A model generated the notes under the pieces. That model was not told where the DNA came from and searched no databases. It saw only the letters and a program-made list of their open reading frames with translations. Shown here in pieces: positions 10,082 to 20,479 of a stretch of DNA of 64,000 nucleotides; position 1 is the first letter of the stretch; each line of letters starts with the position of its first letter. The translations under genes and the position numbers were made by a program. This DNA is from Tridacna crocea (taxonomy: Eukaryota; Mollusca; Bivalvia; Cardiida; Cardiidae): NCBI GenBank assembly GCA_943736015.1, contig OX031071.1, positions 560,501-624,500 of the forward strand. Direction: 5' to 3'.

Positions 10082-11465
10082 GCAGCCAAAACCTTTAAGA
10101 AGTTCATAATTGGGACTGAATGTGGAATATCAATACATCTAGAAGTTGGAGCAATAGAACATGTCTCAGTTACTATCTTACTTGCTATCAAATGAGCAAC
10201 AATTTGTCTTCTCTAAACTCAATAGATTTTGACTTTTCCAAACAATGCTGTGCATTTAAGGTAAGACCTGTGTAATGCACTTCCGATGAAAATTCTAATT
10301 GGTTGATAAATGAGGATAAATAAGGATATATGCAGAAATAATATTTTTACACATTTCTAACAGATCAGAAATTCCGTTTATGTCTATCTTGAAATTATTT
10401 ATTGATAATTTTGTTAGTTTTCTGAAAAGGGAGGTAATTATTATCTCTTTTTAAATTGAGAATATAATTCAAAGAAGGAAAAAATGGAAAAATAGTACAA
10501 GTAACAAAGATCTCTTTTCAGTTTTGTAGTATTTATAAGAATCATTTCCAAGCGCATAATTATGACATGTTCCATTATCTCTAACTTCTAACATTAGGGC
10601 AGCTTTTCACCTCTCATTTTTTGTCATTCTTGACTAATTTTGTATTTCAACTAGTTTTGTACTTTAATGTAAAACAATATTACAGTGACCAGCCGGCTAT
10701 TTCCTGTCTTTCCTAGGTTTAACCAGTACTAGACTGGGGACTACACAGTGAACTGTCTAGAGTAACAAGCAACAACGGAGTTAAACCAAGATTTTCTATT
10801 TACAGAAATCAGACTTAAGACAAAATTTTTGTAAACAGTGCAGATCCAAGATCATTCAACAAAGACCTTGAGGCATGGTCTTTGATCTACTCCAATACTT
10901 AAAGATGTACTAAAAAATAGACTTGAGCATAAATAATATTTTCTTGTCTAGTAGAAAATGCATATTTCTATCACTTGGCAGTAAAAATGTCACAGAGGTC
11001 ATATGTTACTTGTTACATTGTTCTGGGTTTTCCAAACCATAACAAAAGTTTTGAGTAAGAATTTTGAGAATAAAGAAAGCATTAATTAAATTTACAAAGA
11101 AACCAGATTGTCTTAAAGCAAAGTATATATTTAAGGTAGAAAAATAAACTGGTCTGAATGGAGGCTAGTCACTGAAGTCCTCTGACCTTTAGCTGGTATT
11201 CTACTGTAGTCTGTTGTTTCTTGGCCAAACTATCATCTTTTCGTGTTTACTTTCAATTTTCAAACCCCACAGAAGATAAGCAATAATTATGGTTGGTGAA
11301 AAGCAACCCTAAAGATCAGCAAACTTGGTCAACCACATAAAAATACATACATGTACATATTACAATACATGAAAACAAATATAGGAACATTAATCAATAA
11401 ACAAATACATGTATACATAAATACACAGATATAGAGTCAAAAGAACATGACTTGTACACTCATGT
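10082..11465. other. AT-rich sequence, no gene or repeat recognised
   Basis: Only short frames interrupted by stops, no splice-bounded coding segment, and no tandem structure seen on either strand. Confidence 0.4.
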
Positions 11466-11714
11466 GATCCATGCTCTTTTGAAAAGGGGGCTTAATACAT
11501 TCCCATGATGCATCATACCAATTAAGCCATCATATAGCCATAGATCCATAATAGCTAGTTTTGTTTTAACAACTGGCTTAATTATGAGGTAGACTGACCC
11601 TTGTACATACAGAAAATTGACAAGAAGTTTCATCTCAACCTTCACAGACTGTGCCGTCTCACCTGGGTCGATACTTTTTGCAGATGCATTAAGCCCCTTT
11701 TTTCAGAGCATGAC
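11466..11714. mobile_element. Family 2 palindromic MITE, near complete
   Basis: Left ATCCATGCTCTTTTGAAAAG followed by GGGGGCTTAAT; right GATGCATTAAGCCCCTTTTT and CAGAGCATGA as inverse. The middle holds AAAATTGACAAGAAGTTTCA and a cytosine-rich stem CACAGACTGTGCC. Confidence 0.65.
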
Positions 11715-11869
11715 TTATATCATTGAGCCATGCTCTTTGAAGAGGGGACTCAACTCTTTACCACACAATCACGACTTTTAACGACCCTGGAAAAGAAGAC
11801 TTTTGAAAACATTGTGGGAAAAGGAGACAAGAGGGCCATGATGGCCCTGAAATCGCTCACCTGAGTTTA

Positions 11870-13612
11870 TTGACCAAACATGCACCATCTAGTTTCCCAG
11901 TGACCTAGTTTTTTATCAGACATTACCCATCATCAAACACTTTTGAGATATCAATAAGACAAACATTCTGGCCAAGTTTCATGAGTATTGGACTGAAAAT
12001 GTGGCCTCTACAGTGTACAAAAGGTTTTTCTAAGATTTCATCAAGTGACCTAGTTTTGGACCCGACAAATACCCATTATCAAACTCTTTTGAGACATCAC
12101 CAAAACAAACATTCTGACCAAGTCTGAAGAGTATCAGGCAGAAAATGTAGCCTCTGGAGTGTACACAAGGTTTTTCTAATATTTGACCCATTGACCTAGT
12201 TTTTGACTCCACATGACCCATTTTCAAACTCATTCAAGGTATCACCAGGACAAATATTATGAACAAGTTTTAGGAGTATCAGACTGAAAATGTGTCCTCC
12301 AGAGCATACAAAAAGTGTTTATAACATTTGACCTATCGACCCAGTTTTTTACCCAACATGACCCATTTTCAAAGTCATCCAAGATATTATAAAGGCAAAC
12401 ATTCTGACTAATTTTCAAGAGTGTTGGACTGAAAATGTGGCATCCAGAGCATATACAAGGTTTTTCTAAGATTTGACCCGGTGACCTAGTTTTTAACCCC
12501 CAATGACCCATTTTCAAACCTGTCTGAGATATCATCAAGACAAACATTCTGACCAACTTACAAGAGTTTCGGACTGAAAATGTGGCCTCTAGAGCCTACA
12601 AAAGGTTTTTCTAACATTTGACCTAGTGACCTAGTTTTTGACCCCACGTGACCCATTTTCGTTCTTGTCCGAGATATCATCCAGGCAAACATCCTGACCA
12701 ACTTTCATGAGTATCCGACTGAAAATGTGGCCTCTAGAGCGTACAAAAGGTTTTTCTAAGATTTGACCTGGTGACCTAGTTTTTGACCCCACGTGACCCA
12801 TTTTCGTTCTTGTCCGAGATATCATCCAGACAAACATCCTGACCAACTTTCATGAGTATCCGACTGAAAATGTGGCCTCTAGAGCGTACAAAAGGTTTTT
12901 CTAAGATTTGACCTGGTGACCTAGTTTTTGACCCCACGTGACCCATTTTCGAACTCGTCCGAGATATCATCCAGACAAACATCCTGACCAACTTTCATGA
13001 GTATCCGACTGAAAATGTGGCCTCTAGAGCCTACAAAAGGTTTTTCTAAGATTTGACCTGGTGACCTAGTTTTTGACCCCACGTGACCCATTTTCGAACT
13101 CGTCCGAGATATCATCCAGACAAACATCCTGACCAACTTTCATGAGTATCCGACTGAAAATGGCCTCTAGAGCCTACAAAAGGTTTTTCTAAGATTTGAC
13201 CTGGTGACCTAGTTTTTGACCCCACGTGACCCACTTTCGAACTCGTCCGAGATATCATCCAGACAAACATCCTGACCAACTTTCATGAGTATCCGACTGA
13301 AAATGTGGCCTCTAGAGCGTACACAAGGTTTTTCTAAGATTTGACCTAGTGACCTAGTTTTTGACCCCACATGACCCACTTTCGAACTCGTCCGAGATAT
13401 CATCGAGACAAACATCCTGACCAACTTTCATGAGTATCGGACTCAAAATGCGGCCTCTAGAGCGTACACAAGGTTTTTCTAAGATTTGACCTAGTGACCT
13501 AGTTTTTGACCCCACATGACCCATTTTCGAACTCGTCCGAGATTTCATCGAGACAAACATCCTGACCAACTTTCATGAGTATCCGACCAAAACTGTGGCC
13601 TGTAGAGCGTAC
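11870..13612. repeat. 145 bp tandem array, about 12 units
   Basis: The unit includes TGACCTAGTTTTTGACCCCA, TGACCCATTTTCGAACTCGT, CCGAGATATCATCCAGACAA and GAAAATGTGGCCTCTAGAGC. From about 12610 rightward, units are almost identical at 145 bp spacing (one lacks 2 bp). Leftward units are increasingly diverged, so recent expansion was at the right side. Confidence 0.85.
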
Positions 13613-13667
13613 ACAAGGTAAAAAGTTGACGACGGACGACGGACGACGGACACAGCACGATCACAAT

Positions 13668-13701
13668 AGCTCACCATGAGCACTTCGTGCTCAGGTGAGC
13701 T
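13668..13701. terminator. Terminal hairpin of pearl/HINE element
   Basis: AGCTCACC[A]TGAGCAC-TTC-GTGCTCAGGTGAGCT forms a stem at the right terminus. Helitron-like elements carry such a hairpin as a rolling-circle termination signal. It is an element-end signal, not a transcription terminator. Confidence 0.6.
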
Positions 13702-14089
13702 AAAAATGCTGGTAACCAGCATTTTCTCCTCTTCCCACTATGTTTTCTACCCTATCAAAGAAAGATTGCACAATTTGAGCTACATTGAAATTGTTGTCTA
13801 AAAATGGTTTCAATTTTGAAAAGTCTAGAATATAGTTTGGTAAAGAGTTAATACATTTCTAACCATGCATTACACCACATTAATCATCATATAATTACAG
13901 ATACATTAAGTTTATTTTGTCCAGAAGTTGACTGGATCTGGAGGTAGAATAGTCTTTTGACATCCTGAAAATTGACGAATAGTAAAACTTTTGACCCCTG
14001 TATGGACTGCACACACTGACATTTGTTTATACTTTTTTGCAGATGCACCAAGCCCCTTTTTAACTATGCAAGCCTCGTTCAGTTAAAGC

Positions 14090-14735
14090 CGCATGTAACA
14101 TACATTTCATTTCCAATGACCAGCATGTGAGTATAGTCCCAGTGCTATACATAAACCTCAACCAGTACTCTATACAGTGGGATGGGGGTGTATATAGATA
14201 ACTTTTTTGAACCCGGTCCAAGGGCTATACGTAAACACGTTCACCACAACCAGTACTGTATACAGTGGGAAAGGGCTGTATATAGATAACTTTTTTTAAC
14301 CCAGTCCCAGTGATCTACATGAACACGTTCACCTCAACCAGTACTGCATACAGTGGGACAGGGCTGCATATAGGTAACTTTTTTGAACCCGGTCCCAGTG
14401 CTATATATAAACATGTTCACCTCAACCAGTACTGTATTCAGTTGGACAGGCCTGTATATAGATTACATTTTTTTAACCCAGTCCCAGTGCTACACGTAAA
14501 GACGTTCACCTCAACCAGTACTGTATACAGTTGGACAGGCCTGTATATAGATAACTTTTTTAAACCTAGGGCTATACGTAAACACGTTCACCTCAACCAG
14601 TACTGTATACAGTGGGACAGGGCTGCATATAGATAACTTTTTTGAACCTAGTCCCAGTGCTATACATAAACACGTTCACCTCAACCAGTACTGTATACAG
14701 TGGGACAGGGCTGTATATAGATAACTTGTTTTTAC
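14090..14735. repeat. 88 bp minisatellite, about 7 units
   Basis: The anchor ACCAGTACTG recurs at 14161, 14249, 14337, 14425, 14514, 14596 and 14684. The unit also has GTCCCAGTGCTATAC, CACGTTCACCTCA, TATACAGTGGGACAGGGCTG and TATATAGATAACTTTTTT. Spacing is 88 bp with one 82 bp unit. Confidence 0.9.
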
Positions 14736-14751
14736 CAATATTTTGTGGTCT

Positions 14752-14985
14752 TTAACTCTTTACAAAACATCACAATTTTAGACTGGTTCAAATTGAAAGC
14801 ATTTGCAGACAACAAAATAAACCAGGCTAAAGAAATGAATTTGTTTCAGGAAGGGAAAAAAACACTGTGTTTAAGGAAAAAGGAGAAAATAATGGTTACC
14901 AGCATTTTCTCCATTTCCCCCAATGTTTTCAAAAGGCTTCTTTCATATGGGTGTTATAAGTCAGGGTTGTGTGGTAAAGAGTTAA
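14752..14985 (-). mobile_element. Family 1 TTAA hairpin MITE
   Basis: TTAACTCTTTACAAAACATC at the left, B arm first, A arm reversed ending GTGTGGTAAAGAGTTAA. TTAA at both ends. Abuts the 88 bp array. Confidence 0.8.
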
Positions 14986-15061
14986 GAGACTGATGGCTGC
15001 TTTTATATGACAGGTAAATCACCCAAGATTAAAGAAAAAGGAGCCTTGGTGTACACCTTCG

Positions 15062-15297
15062 TTAACTCCACAAAATCTCCACTTTTAATGACACTGAGGA
15101 AAAAGCCCTTAGCAAGCATAGTAGGAAAAGGAGAAAATGCTGGTTACCAGCATTTTCTCCTTTTCCTACAATGTTTTCTACCCTTCCCAAACCATATTTC
15201 AATTTTTCAGTCACAATTATTTTGTCGTCTGCAAATGCTTTTACAATCTGGACCAGTCTGGGCCAGTCTATAATTTTGTTGTTTGGTAAAGAGTTAA
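15062..15297 (+). mobile_element. Family 1 MITE with compensated hairpin
   Basis: TTAA at both ends. The stem here reads GTAGGAAAAGG / CCTTTTCCTAC where the family norm is GTGGGAAAAGG / CCTTTTCCCAC, so both strands of the stem changed together. Confidence 0.85.
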
Positions 15298-15445
15298 GAA
15301 TTGATATTTTGCTGTTTTCAAAAACTTCTAAGATAGTTCTACAATTTATTGTGATCAAGATCTACCAAATCAGTTGTAACTCAATCATTACCTAAGATCT
15401 ATCAAACAGTAATATCTCAACAAATACCAAATGGTCAAGAGATGT

Positions 15446-15928
15446 GAGCCAAGCTCTGCGAAAAGGGTGTTTAATATATCTGCCAAAAGTATTAACTCAT
15501 TACCAAACAAAATTTTAGACTGGTCCAAACTGAAAGCATTTGCAGATGACAAAGTAAAAGTGACTGAAAGTTTGAAATTTGTTTTGTGAAGAGTAGAAAA
15601 CATTGTGGGAAAAGGAGAAAATGCTGGTGACCAGCATTTTCTACTTTTCCCACAATGTTTTCTAAAGAGTTCTTCCTCAGGGTCGTCAAAAGTAGGGAAT
15701 GTGTGGTAATGGGTTAAACCAGGTCAGCCTGTGCAGTCCACACCGTGTGACCTGGTTCAAAACTTTTTGCCATTGGTCAATTTACTGTATGTCAAAGGAA
15801 CAGTCTACCTAATGGTTCAGTCAGTAATAAGACAAAATAAATTAAATGGATCCAAAATTATGTGATGACTTGCTTGGTATAAAACATCAAGGAGATACAT
15901 CTAACCTCCTTTTACCAGAGCACAGCTC
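15446..15928. mobile_element. Family 2 MITE split by family 1
   Basis: Left part GAGCCAAGCTCTGCGAAAAG ... GCCAAAAGTA (to 15491) continues after the insertion as ACCAGGTCAGCCTGTGCAGT ... AACTTTTTGCCATTGGTCAA ... TTATGTGATGACTTGC ... CCTTTTACCAGAGCACAGCTC. Confidence 0.7.
15492..15717 (-). mobile_element. Family 1 MITE inserted in family 2
   Basis: TTAACTCATTACCAAAC to TGTGGTAATGGGTTAA, with TTAA on both sides. The family 2 host reads through across one TTAA when the insert is removed. Confidence 0.85.
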
Positions 15929-15985
15929 GTCTTCTATTTGTACAACAGCAGAGTAGGAAAAGCAGCTAGGGGGAGGACTATTCTT

Positions 15986-16064
15986 CTAAGCATTATAGTC
16001 TTTCTCTGTATGTTGTCCATAATCATATCTACCTGGTCTTGACTGTAACACATTTGGAATATAT
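15986..16064 (-). CDS. Possible terminal exon of a minus-strand gene
   Basis: On the minus strand a pyrimidine-rich tract ends in TTTTTCATTACAG, a good 3' splice site, with the exon starting at 16064. In the frame that continues the exon at 22556-22717 (which leaves two codon bases) it encodes YIPNVLQSRPGRYDYGQHTE and a few more residues, then TAG. An alternative frame (IFQMCYSQDQVDMIMDNIQR..., stop near 15934) is also open. A GTAGAT inside could instead be a donor, making a 32 bp exon. A diverged second copy of part of this segment lies at about 16130-16185. Protein family not recognised. Confidence 0.33.
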
Positions 16065-16199
16065 CTGTAATGAAAAAGGAGTGTGGGAATGGGGAGAGGC
16101 TGTGGAGAGGGGGAAGGGAATAGTTTAAGGTGTCTCGTCTTCTTTAAGTTCTGTCTCTGTATGTTATTCAACCATCCACCTGCCATCCACCTGGTTTTC

Positions 16200-16800
16200 T
16201 GTTAGTCTGGCTGAAAATATAAAATATAATTTTTTGGTTACTTGGATTGTAATTGTAAGTATGCTTTAAAGGTGGGATCTTAGAAATTTCACATCACACC
16301 AAATCAAAAAATATATATATCACTGAAATCTATATGAAGAAACAATAAAAATCATCAATAATTAAGAATCATAAAATTATCAAAAAAAATTTTTTTGATG
16401 GTATTCCCCTAAAAGGCTATGTAGCCTCTTAAGCTATTTTTAGATTTCACACCAAAAACAAAAAAATGCATTGTGGGAATGTTCAGTCACTGGCACTTGC
16501 CTAATGACGCTTGAATACCATTACATAATAAACATGTAATTATTTTTCATATTATCTTCTTCGGACGCTATGTTTGAAGCTTCGTCTGTGTTTTTCCAGT
16601 ATGTAAATGAGCGAGGTGTTCATGTAAAAATAGAATGTGTTTTTCGTCGATGTCGACCTTGGCCGTAGTAAATCTCTAATTTCTCGTGTTGTCGGATGGT
16701 TTACGACTACTGGGGTTTAATGAATAACGATTATAAGGCTTTGGGAGTATAAGGATGATATTTTTGTATTTTTGTAAAATTTTGTCCCAAATACTGAAGG
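16200..16800. other. AT-rich sequence, no feature recognised
   Basis: Contains a short (TA)n and A/T tracts. No supported exon, RNA or repeat. Confidence 0.35.
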
Positions 16801-16827
16801 GCCACAAGTCAAAACCTTTTGCTATTT

Positions 16828-17057
16828 TTAACCCATTACCACACAATCCCTACTTTTGACAACCCTGAGAAAGAAGCCTTTAGAAAACCTTCTGGGAAAC
16901 GGAGAAAATGCTATTTACCAGCATTTTCTCCTTTTCCCGCAATGTTATCTACCCTTCACAAAACAAATTTCAAATTTTCAGTCACTTTTATTTTGTCATC
17001 TGCAGACACTTTCGATTTGGACAAACCCTTAAATTTTGTCATTTTGTAATGAGATAA
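16828..17057 (+). mobile_element. Family 1 MITE in family 2, first of three
   Basis: TTAACCCATTACCACACAAT to TTTTGTAATGAGATAA. The right TTAA has mutated. Intact core palindrome. Confidence 0.8.
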
Positions 17058-17157
17058 TTTTTTTGCATGTCAAAGAACCATTCAACCTCCTGGTTCACTT
17101 GAATGATAAATAAGTCTAACAATGAGTCTATGGATCCAAAATTATACGAGGACTTGC

Positions 17158-17386
17158 TTAACCCATTCCCAAACGACAAACTTTTGGATTAGACTAAATT
17201 GAAAGCATTTGCAGACGACAATTCAACCCTTGCTGACAAGATAATTTCTGTCTATGATAAGGTAGAAAACATTGTGGGAAAAGGAGAAAATGCTGGTTAC
17301 CAGCATTTTCTCCTTTTCCCACAATGTTCTCAAAAGGCTACTATTCCAGACCCGTAAAAACCAGGGACTGTTTGGGAAAGGGTTAA
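17158..17386 (-). mobile_element. Family 1 MITE in family 2, second of three
   Basis: 229 bp with TTAA at both ends. B arm first (CAAACGACAAACTTTTGG) and perfect core CATTGTGGGAAAAGGAG...CTCCTTTTCCCACAATG. Confidence 0.85.
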
Positions 17387-17409
17387 TAAAATGTATCAAG
17401 GAGATACAT

Positions 17410-17611
17410 TCACCAATTACCACACAATCCCTACTTTTGACGATCCTGAGGAAGAAGCCTTCTGAAAATATTGTGGAAATGGAGAAAATGCTGGTAACCT
17501 TTCTTCACCATGTTTTCTACTCTTCACAAAACCAATTTCAAATATTCAGTCACATTTATTTTGTCGTCTGCAAATGCTTTCAATTTGGACAAACCTACAA
17601 TATTGAGTTAA
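17410..17611 (+). mobile_element. Family 1 MITE in family 2, third of three
   Basis: CCAATTACCACACAATCCC to TATTGAGTTAA. The hairpin is shortened: the second core arm has lost CAGCATTTTCTCC. Confidence 0.75.
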
Positions 17612-17849
17612 ACCCCCTTGTCCCAGAATTTGGATCAAATCCACTGAATGTGTTACAAGGGCAAATAATTTCCAAATACAGCCTTCAACTAATTTATTTC
17701 TCCTTTGCTCCACTTCTTCAGTGTTTACCTGTCTTTAGCAGTGAATGAATATGTATTACAAAGCTAATGAGGGCCGGAGACTGATAGCCGCCTGCAACCT
17801 TGATATCTGCCTCAAGGGCTTTAGGTAGCCAATGAAATTATACCCCACC

Positions 17850-17968
17850 ACTCCGGCTCCTTCCCAGACCACTTCCAGCTCCTTCCCAGACCACTTCCGG
17901 CTCCTTCCCAGACATCTTCTAGCTCCTTCCCAGACCACTTCCTGCTCCCCCAACCACTTCCAGCTCTG
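17850..17968. repeat. 22 bp tandem repeat
   Basis: CCTTCCCAGACCACTTCCAGCT-like unit with CCTTCCC at 17859, 17881, 17903 and 17925, plus degenerate ends. Confidence 0.85.
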
Positions 17969-18344
17969 AGATAGTATTAAGACGAGCATTCTGAACAAGT
18001 TTCCAGAGTGTCAGACTGAAAACGTCACCTGTAAAGCATACACAAGGCAAAAAGTTTAGGACAGACAACGGACGATGTGCAACACATGACAGATGCTGAA
18101 AACAGAATGATCACAAAAGCTCACCTTGAGCACTTTGTGCTCAGGGCCTGTATTCACCAACCATTCTTGAGAATATTCTTAGTCTTATTCTCCAAGGTTT
18201 TCTAGATTTGTAAGTTACAAAACTTCCAATTGGCTAAACCATAAGCCAATCAGAAGTTGTGTTACTTACAAATGTAGACAATTCTGAGGATTAGGACAAA
18301 GAATGTTTTTAAGAATGGTTGGTGAATACAGGCCCAGGTGAGCT
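17965..18344 (+). mobile_element. Pearl/HINE right-end remnant
   Basis: Part of one 145 bp core unit (TTCTGAACAAGTTTCCAGAG, GTCAGACTGAAAACG), then GCATACACAAGGCAAAAAGT, GACAACGGACGATG and the terminal stem AGCTCACCTTGAGCACTTTG. The stem is interrupted at 18145-18334 and resumes CAGGTGAGCT. The left end is missing. Confidence 0.65.
18145..18334. mobile_element. 190 bp Harbinger-like MITE with CAG duplication
   Basis: Perfect terminal inverted repeats GGCCTGTATTCACCAACC / GGTTGGTGAATACAGGCC. The host word CTCAGGTGAG is split with CAG repeated on both sides (18142-18144 and 18335-18337). A 3 bp duplication with GGCC-type ends fits PIF/Harbinger non-autonomous elements. The interior is also partly palindromic (TTGTAAGT...ACTTACAA, CCAATTGGC...GCCAATC). 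Confidence 0.75.
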
Positions 18345-18354
18345 ACAAACATTG

Positions 18355-18558
18355 AACTCATTACCAAACACCAAAATCTTGGACCGGACCAAAATGAAAG
18401 AGTCTGCAGACTACAAATTCAATGTCGCATAATCAATCAATTCTGTCATTGTGAGGGTAGAAAACATTGTTTCTTAATTTTCTCCTTTTCCCACGATGTT
18501 TTCAAAAGCCTTCCCCATTAAGGTTGTTAAAAACTTGGGATTGTTTGGTAAATGATAA
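18355..18558 (-). mobile_element. Family 1 MITE, internal deletion
   Basis: CTCATTACCAAACACC, B arm, then one core arm only (TTTTCTCCTTTTCCCACGAT), A arm reversed ending TGTTTGGTAAATGATAA. Confidence 0.65.
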
Positions 18559-18572
18559 AATCAAGATTTTGT

Positions 18573-18801
18573 TTAACCCTTTACCCCCTTAGCAAAATTT
18601 AAGACCTATTTAAATTGAAAGCATTTGCAGACAACATTTTCATAGTGTCTCATATGATGTAATTTTTCTTTGATAGGTTAGAAAACTTTGGGGGAAAAGA
18701 AGAAAATGATGTTTACCAGCATTTCTCCTTTTCCCACAATGTTTTCAACAGGCTTCTCTCTAAAAGGCATTAAAAGACATCATTGAGTGATAAAGGGTTA
18801 T
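18573..18801 (-). mobile_element. Family 1 TTAA hairpin MITE
   Basis: TTAACCCTTTACCCCCTTAG, AATTGAAAGCATTTGCAGAC, core TTTACCAGCATTTCTCCTTT, ending GTGATAAAGGGTTA. Confidence 0.7.
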
Positions 18802-19321
18802 GAAGTCAGGTGCTATCTTACTTCATGTCAAAAGTTGCTGTCTGAGGTCATAACTGAGGTACTTTATCTGTGTTTTATCATTCATCACGGCTCATTCAGC
18901 TAAACTTCATGTTTGTGTCCTGTATCAGGCAGGTAGTTACAAACAATACTGAAATATAGAGATCAGATTTAAACTAGAGCAATCACTAAACATGATTATA
19001 CCAACCACCAGCTCCTTGTTACAAAAACAGTCTTTGTCACAGAATGCATAATGGTTTAGTACAAAAGTAAGAGTTGAAAAAAGTTCACAGGGAAATAATT
19101 CCACAACAAATCGCGGTGGGATCATGAAAATTACACATGCACAACCTCATATATATAGGAACACTGTGTGTAAATTTTAGTTCAGTGCCTTAAAAAGTGT
19201 TGGATTATAATTGCTCCAGACAAATTTGTGTCTACGGACAGACAGTCACCATAATACCCGCCCTCCACTTCCTTTGGGGGTGGGGGTATAATAATTTACC
19301 TAAATAACTGTCCATTGATTA

Positions 19322-19467
19322 ACAAGACGGCAATGATGGCCCTGAAGTCACTCACCTGAGTCTTTTGACCTAACATGACCCATTTTCACTCTCTTTTAAG
19401 GTATTATGACAAACATTCTAGCAAAGCTTTCATAATTATTAGACTGAAAATCTGGCCTCTAGCATTT
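19322..19467 (+). mobile_element. Pearl/HINE left-end fragment
   Basis: ACAAGACGGCAATGATGGCC, then CACTCACCTGAGTCTTTTGA and most of one 145 bp core unit (ATGACCCATTTTCACTC ... CTGAAAATCTGGCCTCTAGC). It ends where a family 1 arm begins. Confidence 0.6.
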
Positions 19468-19725
19468 AGACAGGTCCAACTTGGAAGGACTTGCAGACAA
19501 CAAAATAAATGAAACTCAAAAATTGAAATTTGTTTCCAGCGGGGTTGAAAACATTATGGGAAAAGGAGAACATGCTGGTTACCAGCATGTTCTTCTTTTC
19601 CCACAATGTTTTCGAAAGGCTTCTATTTCAGGGTCATAAAATTAAAAACCAGGGATTGTTTGATAAAGGGTTTAAGACTTCTTTTTTAGGATCCTCAAAA
19701 TTCAGGATTGTATCATGGTAAAGGG
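19468..19725 (-). mobile_element. Family 1 MITE with covaried hairpin, plus end scrap
   Basis: Starts in the B arm (CAGGTCCAACTTGG). The core reads GAGAACATGCTGG...CCAGCATGTTCTT: the A-to-C change is matched by T-to-G on the other arm. Ends TTTGATAAAGGGTTTAA near 19676; a second A-arm end (TTCAGGATTGTATCATGGTA AAGG) follows to 19725. Confidence 0.65.
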
Positions 19726-19976
19726 TTAATCCGGTCCGACAGATCACCGAAATACCACCGAAACACCGAAATACCCCTAAGTTTTTATTACTATATTATT
19801 ATTACTATTGAAGTTCAACAGATTTGTCTTTTTTGTGGAATTTGACCCAAATAATGTAGAGATGAAGGGCTGTTAGTTTAAATCATAATGACAAAATAAC
19901 AACGTATCATTGAGGTCCAACGTAAACAATGCACTGAGATAGACGTATGTAAGTCCACCAAAATCGGTCCTACTAA

Positions 19977-20095
19977 ATACCACAAAGACACCCTAAACAC
20001 CACAAAGACACACAAAGACGCACAAAGACACACAAAGACACCACAAAGACGCACAAAGACACCACAATGACGCACAAAGACACCACAAAGATGTT
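19977..20095. repeat. CACAAAGACAC-rich tandem repeat
   Basis: Runs of ACCACAAAGACGCACAAAGAC with a basic period near 10-11 bp. Confidence 0.8.
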
Positions 20096-20479
20096 AAAAC
20101 ATGTAAAAAAAAGAGTGTTTTTGTTCTCCATCATTCAGAAACTAATTTCATGATTTCAATACTTGATTAGTGGTCTCCAACTTTGAGTCTGTAGGAGTCT
20201 GATAATTCTGTCGTTTTGTAAATAGCTTACAATTTTGCAGTGCAGAATAAGATAAAAAGAAAACGGCTAATGATAAATTGTCAACTTTGCCTTTGAATAT
20301 GCAAAATTGAACTTTATAGAAGGTTTTCAAGCAATATGCTAGCAAGTAGATATATCATCATCATCATCAATCATTTATCATGGTGTTTACTAGAGAAAAT
20401 ATTTGGTATACACGTATAAGAAATTAGTCTTTTCTATCTTGGACCACATAATGGTAAATGGTTAAATAATTTTTTTTCT

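Larger units (their letters stand above)
11828..13702 (+). mobile_element. Pearl/HINE-type element, innermost layer
   Basis: Begins CAAGAGGGCCATGATGGCCC then CGCTCACCTGAG. Ends with GACGACGGACGACGGAC, CGATCACAATAGCTCACC and CTCAGGTGAGCT. GCTCACCTGAG and CTCAGGTGAGC are subterminal inverted repeats. The middle is the 145 bp tandem array. There is no clear target duplication; insertion lies between two A residues (T-T on the other strand), as expected for Helentron/HINE insertion. No Rep/helicase is present, so it is non-autonomous. Confidence 0.7.
11751..13851 (+). mobile_element. Family 1 MITE, middle layer of nest
   Basis: Left: CTCTTTACCACACAATCACG ... GTGGGAAAAGGAGA (to 11827). Right: AAATGCTGGTAACCAGCATT ... 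GTTTGGTAAAGAGTTAA (13702-13851). The hairpin was cut in the A run between the GGAG and TGCTGG words. The left TTAA has decayed to TCAA. Confidence 0.75.
11725..14066. mobile_element. Family 2 MITE, outermost of a triple nest
   Basis: The left fragment GAGCCATGCTCTTTGAAGAG (11725) joins the right fragment ATACATTTCTAACCATGC ... GATGCACCAAGCCCCTTTTT (ends about 14066) once 11751-13851 is removed. The reassembled ~240 bp has the usual family 2 order: left tip, GACATCCTGAAAATTGACGA, ACTTTTGACC, right tip. It is the oldest of the three layers. Confidence 0.65.
16801..17628. mobile_element. Family 2 MITE hit three times by family 1
   Basis: Host fragments are CAAAACCTTTTGCTATTT, then GCATGTCAAAGAACCATTCA ... 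TGGATCCAAAATTATACGAG ... GACTTGC, then TAAAATGTATCAAGGAGATA, then ACCCCCTTGTCCCAGAAT. Read in order they make the right two-thirds of a family 2 copy. The three gaps are the family 1 MITEs listed next. Confidence 0.7.

Noticed and set aside
12631..13569. Series of 71-codon minus-strand frames with almost the same protein
   Set aside because: They come from the 145 bp tandem units. 145 is not a multiple of 3, so each frame ends in the next unit. No start context or splice sites.
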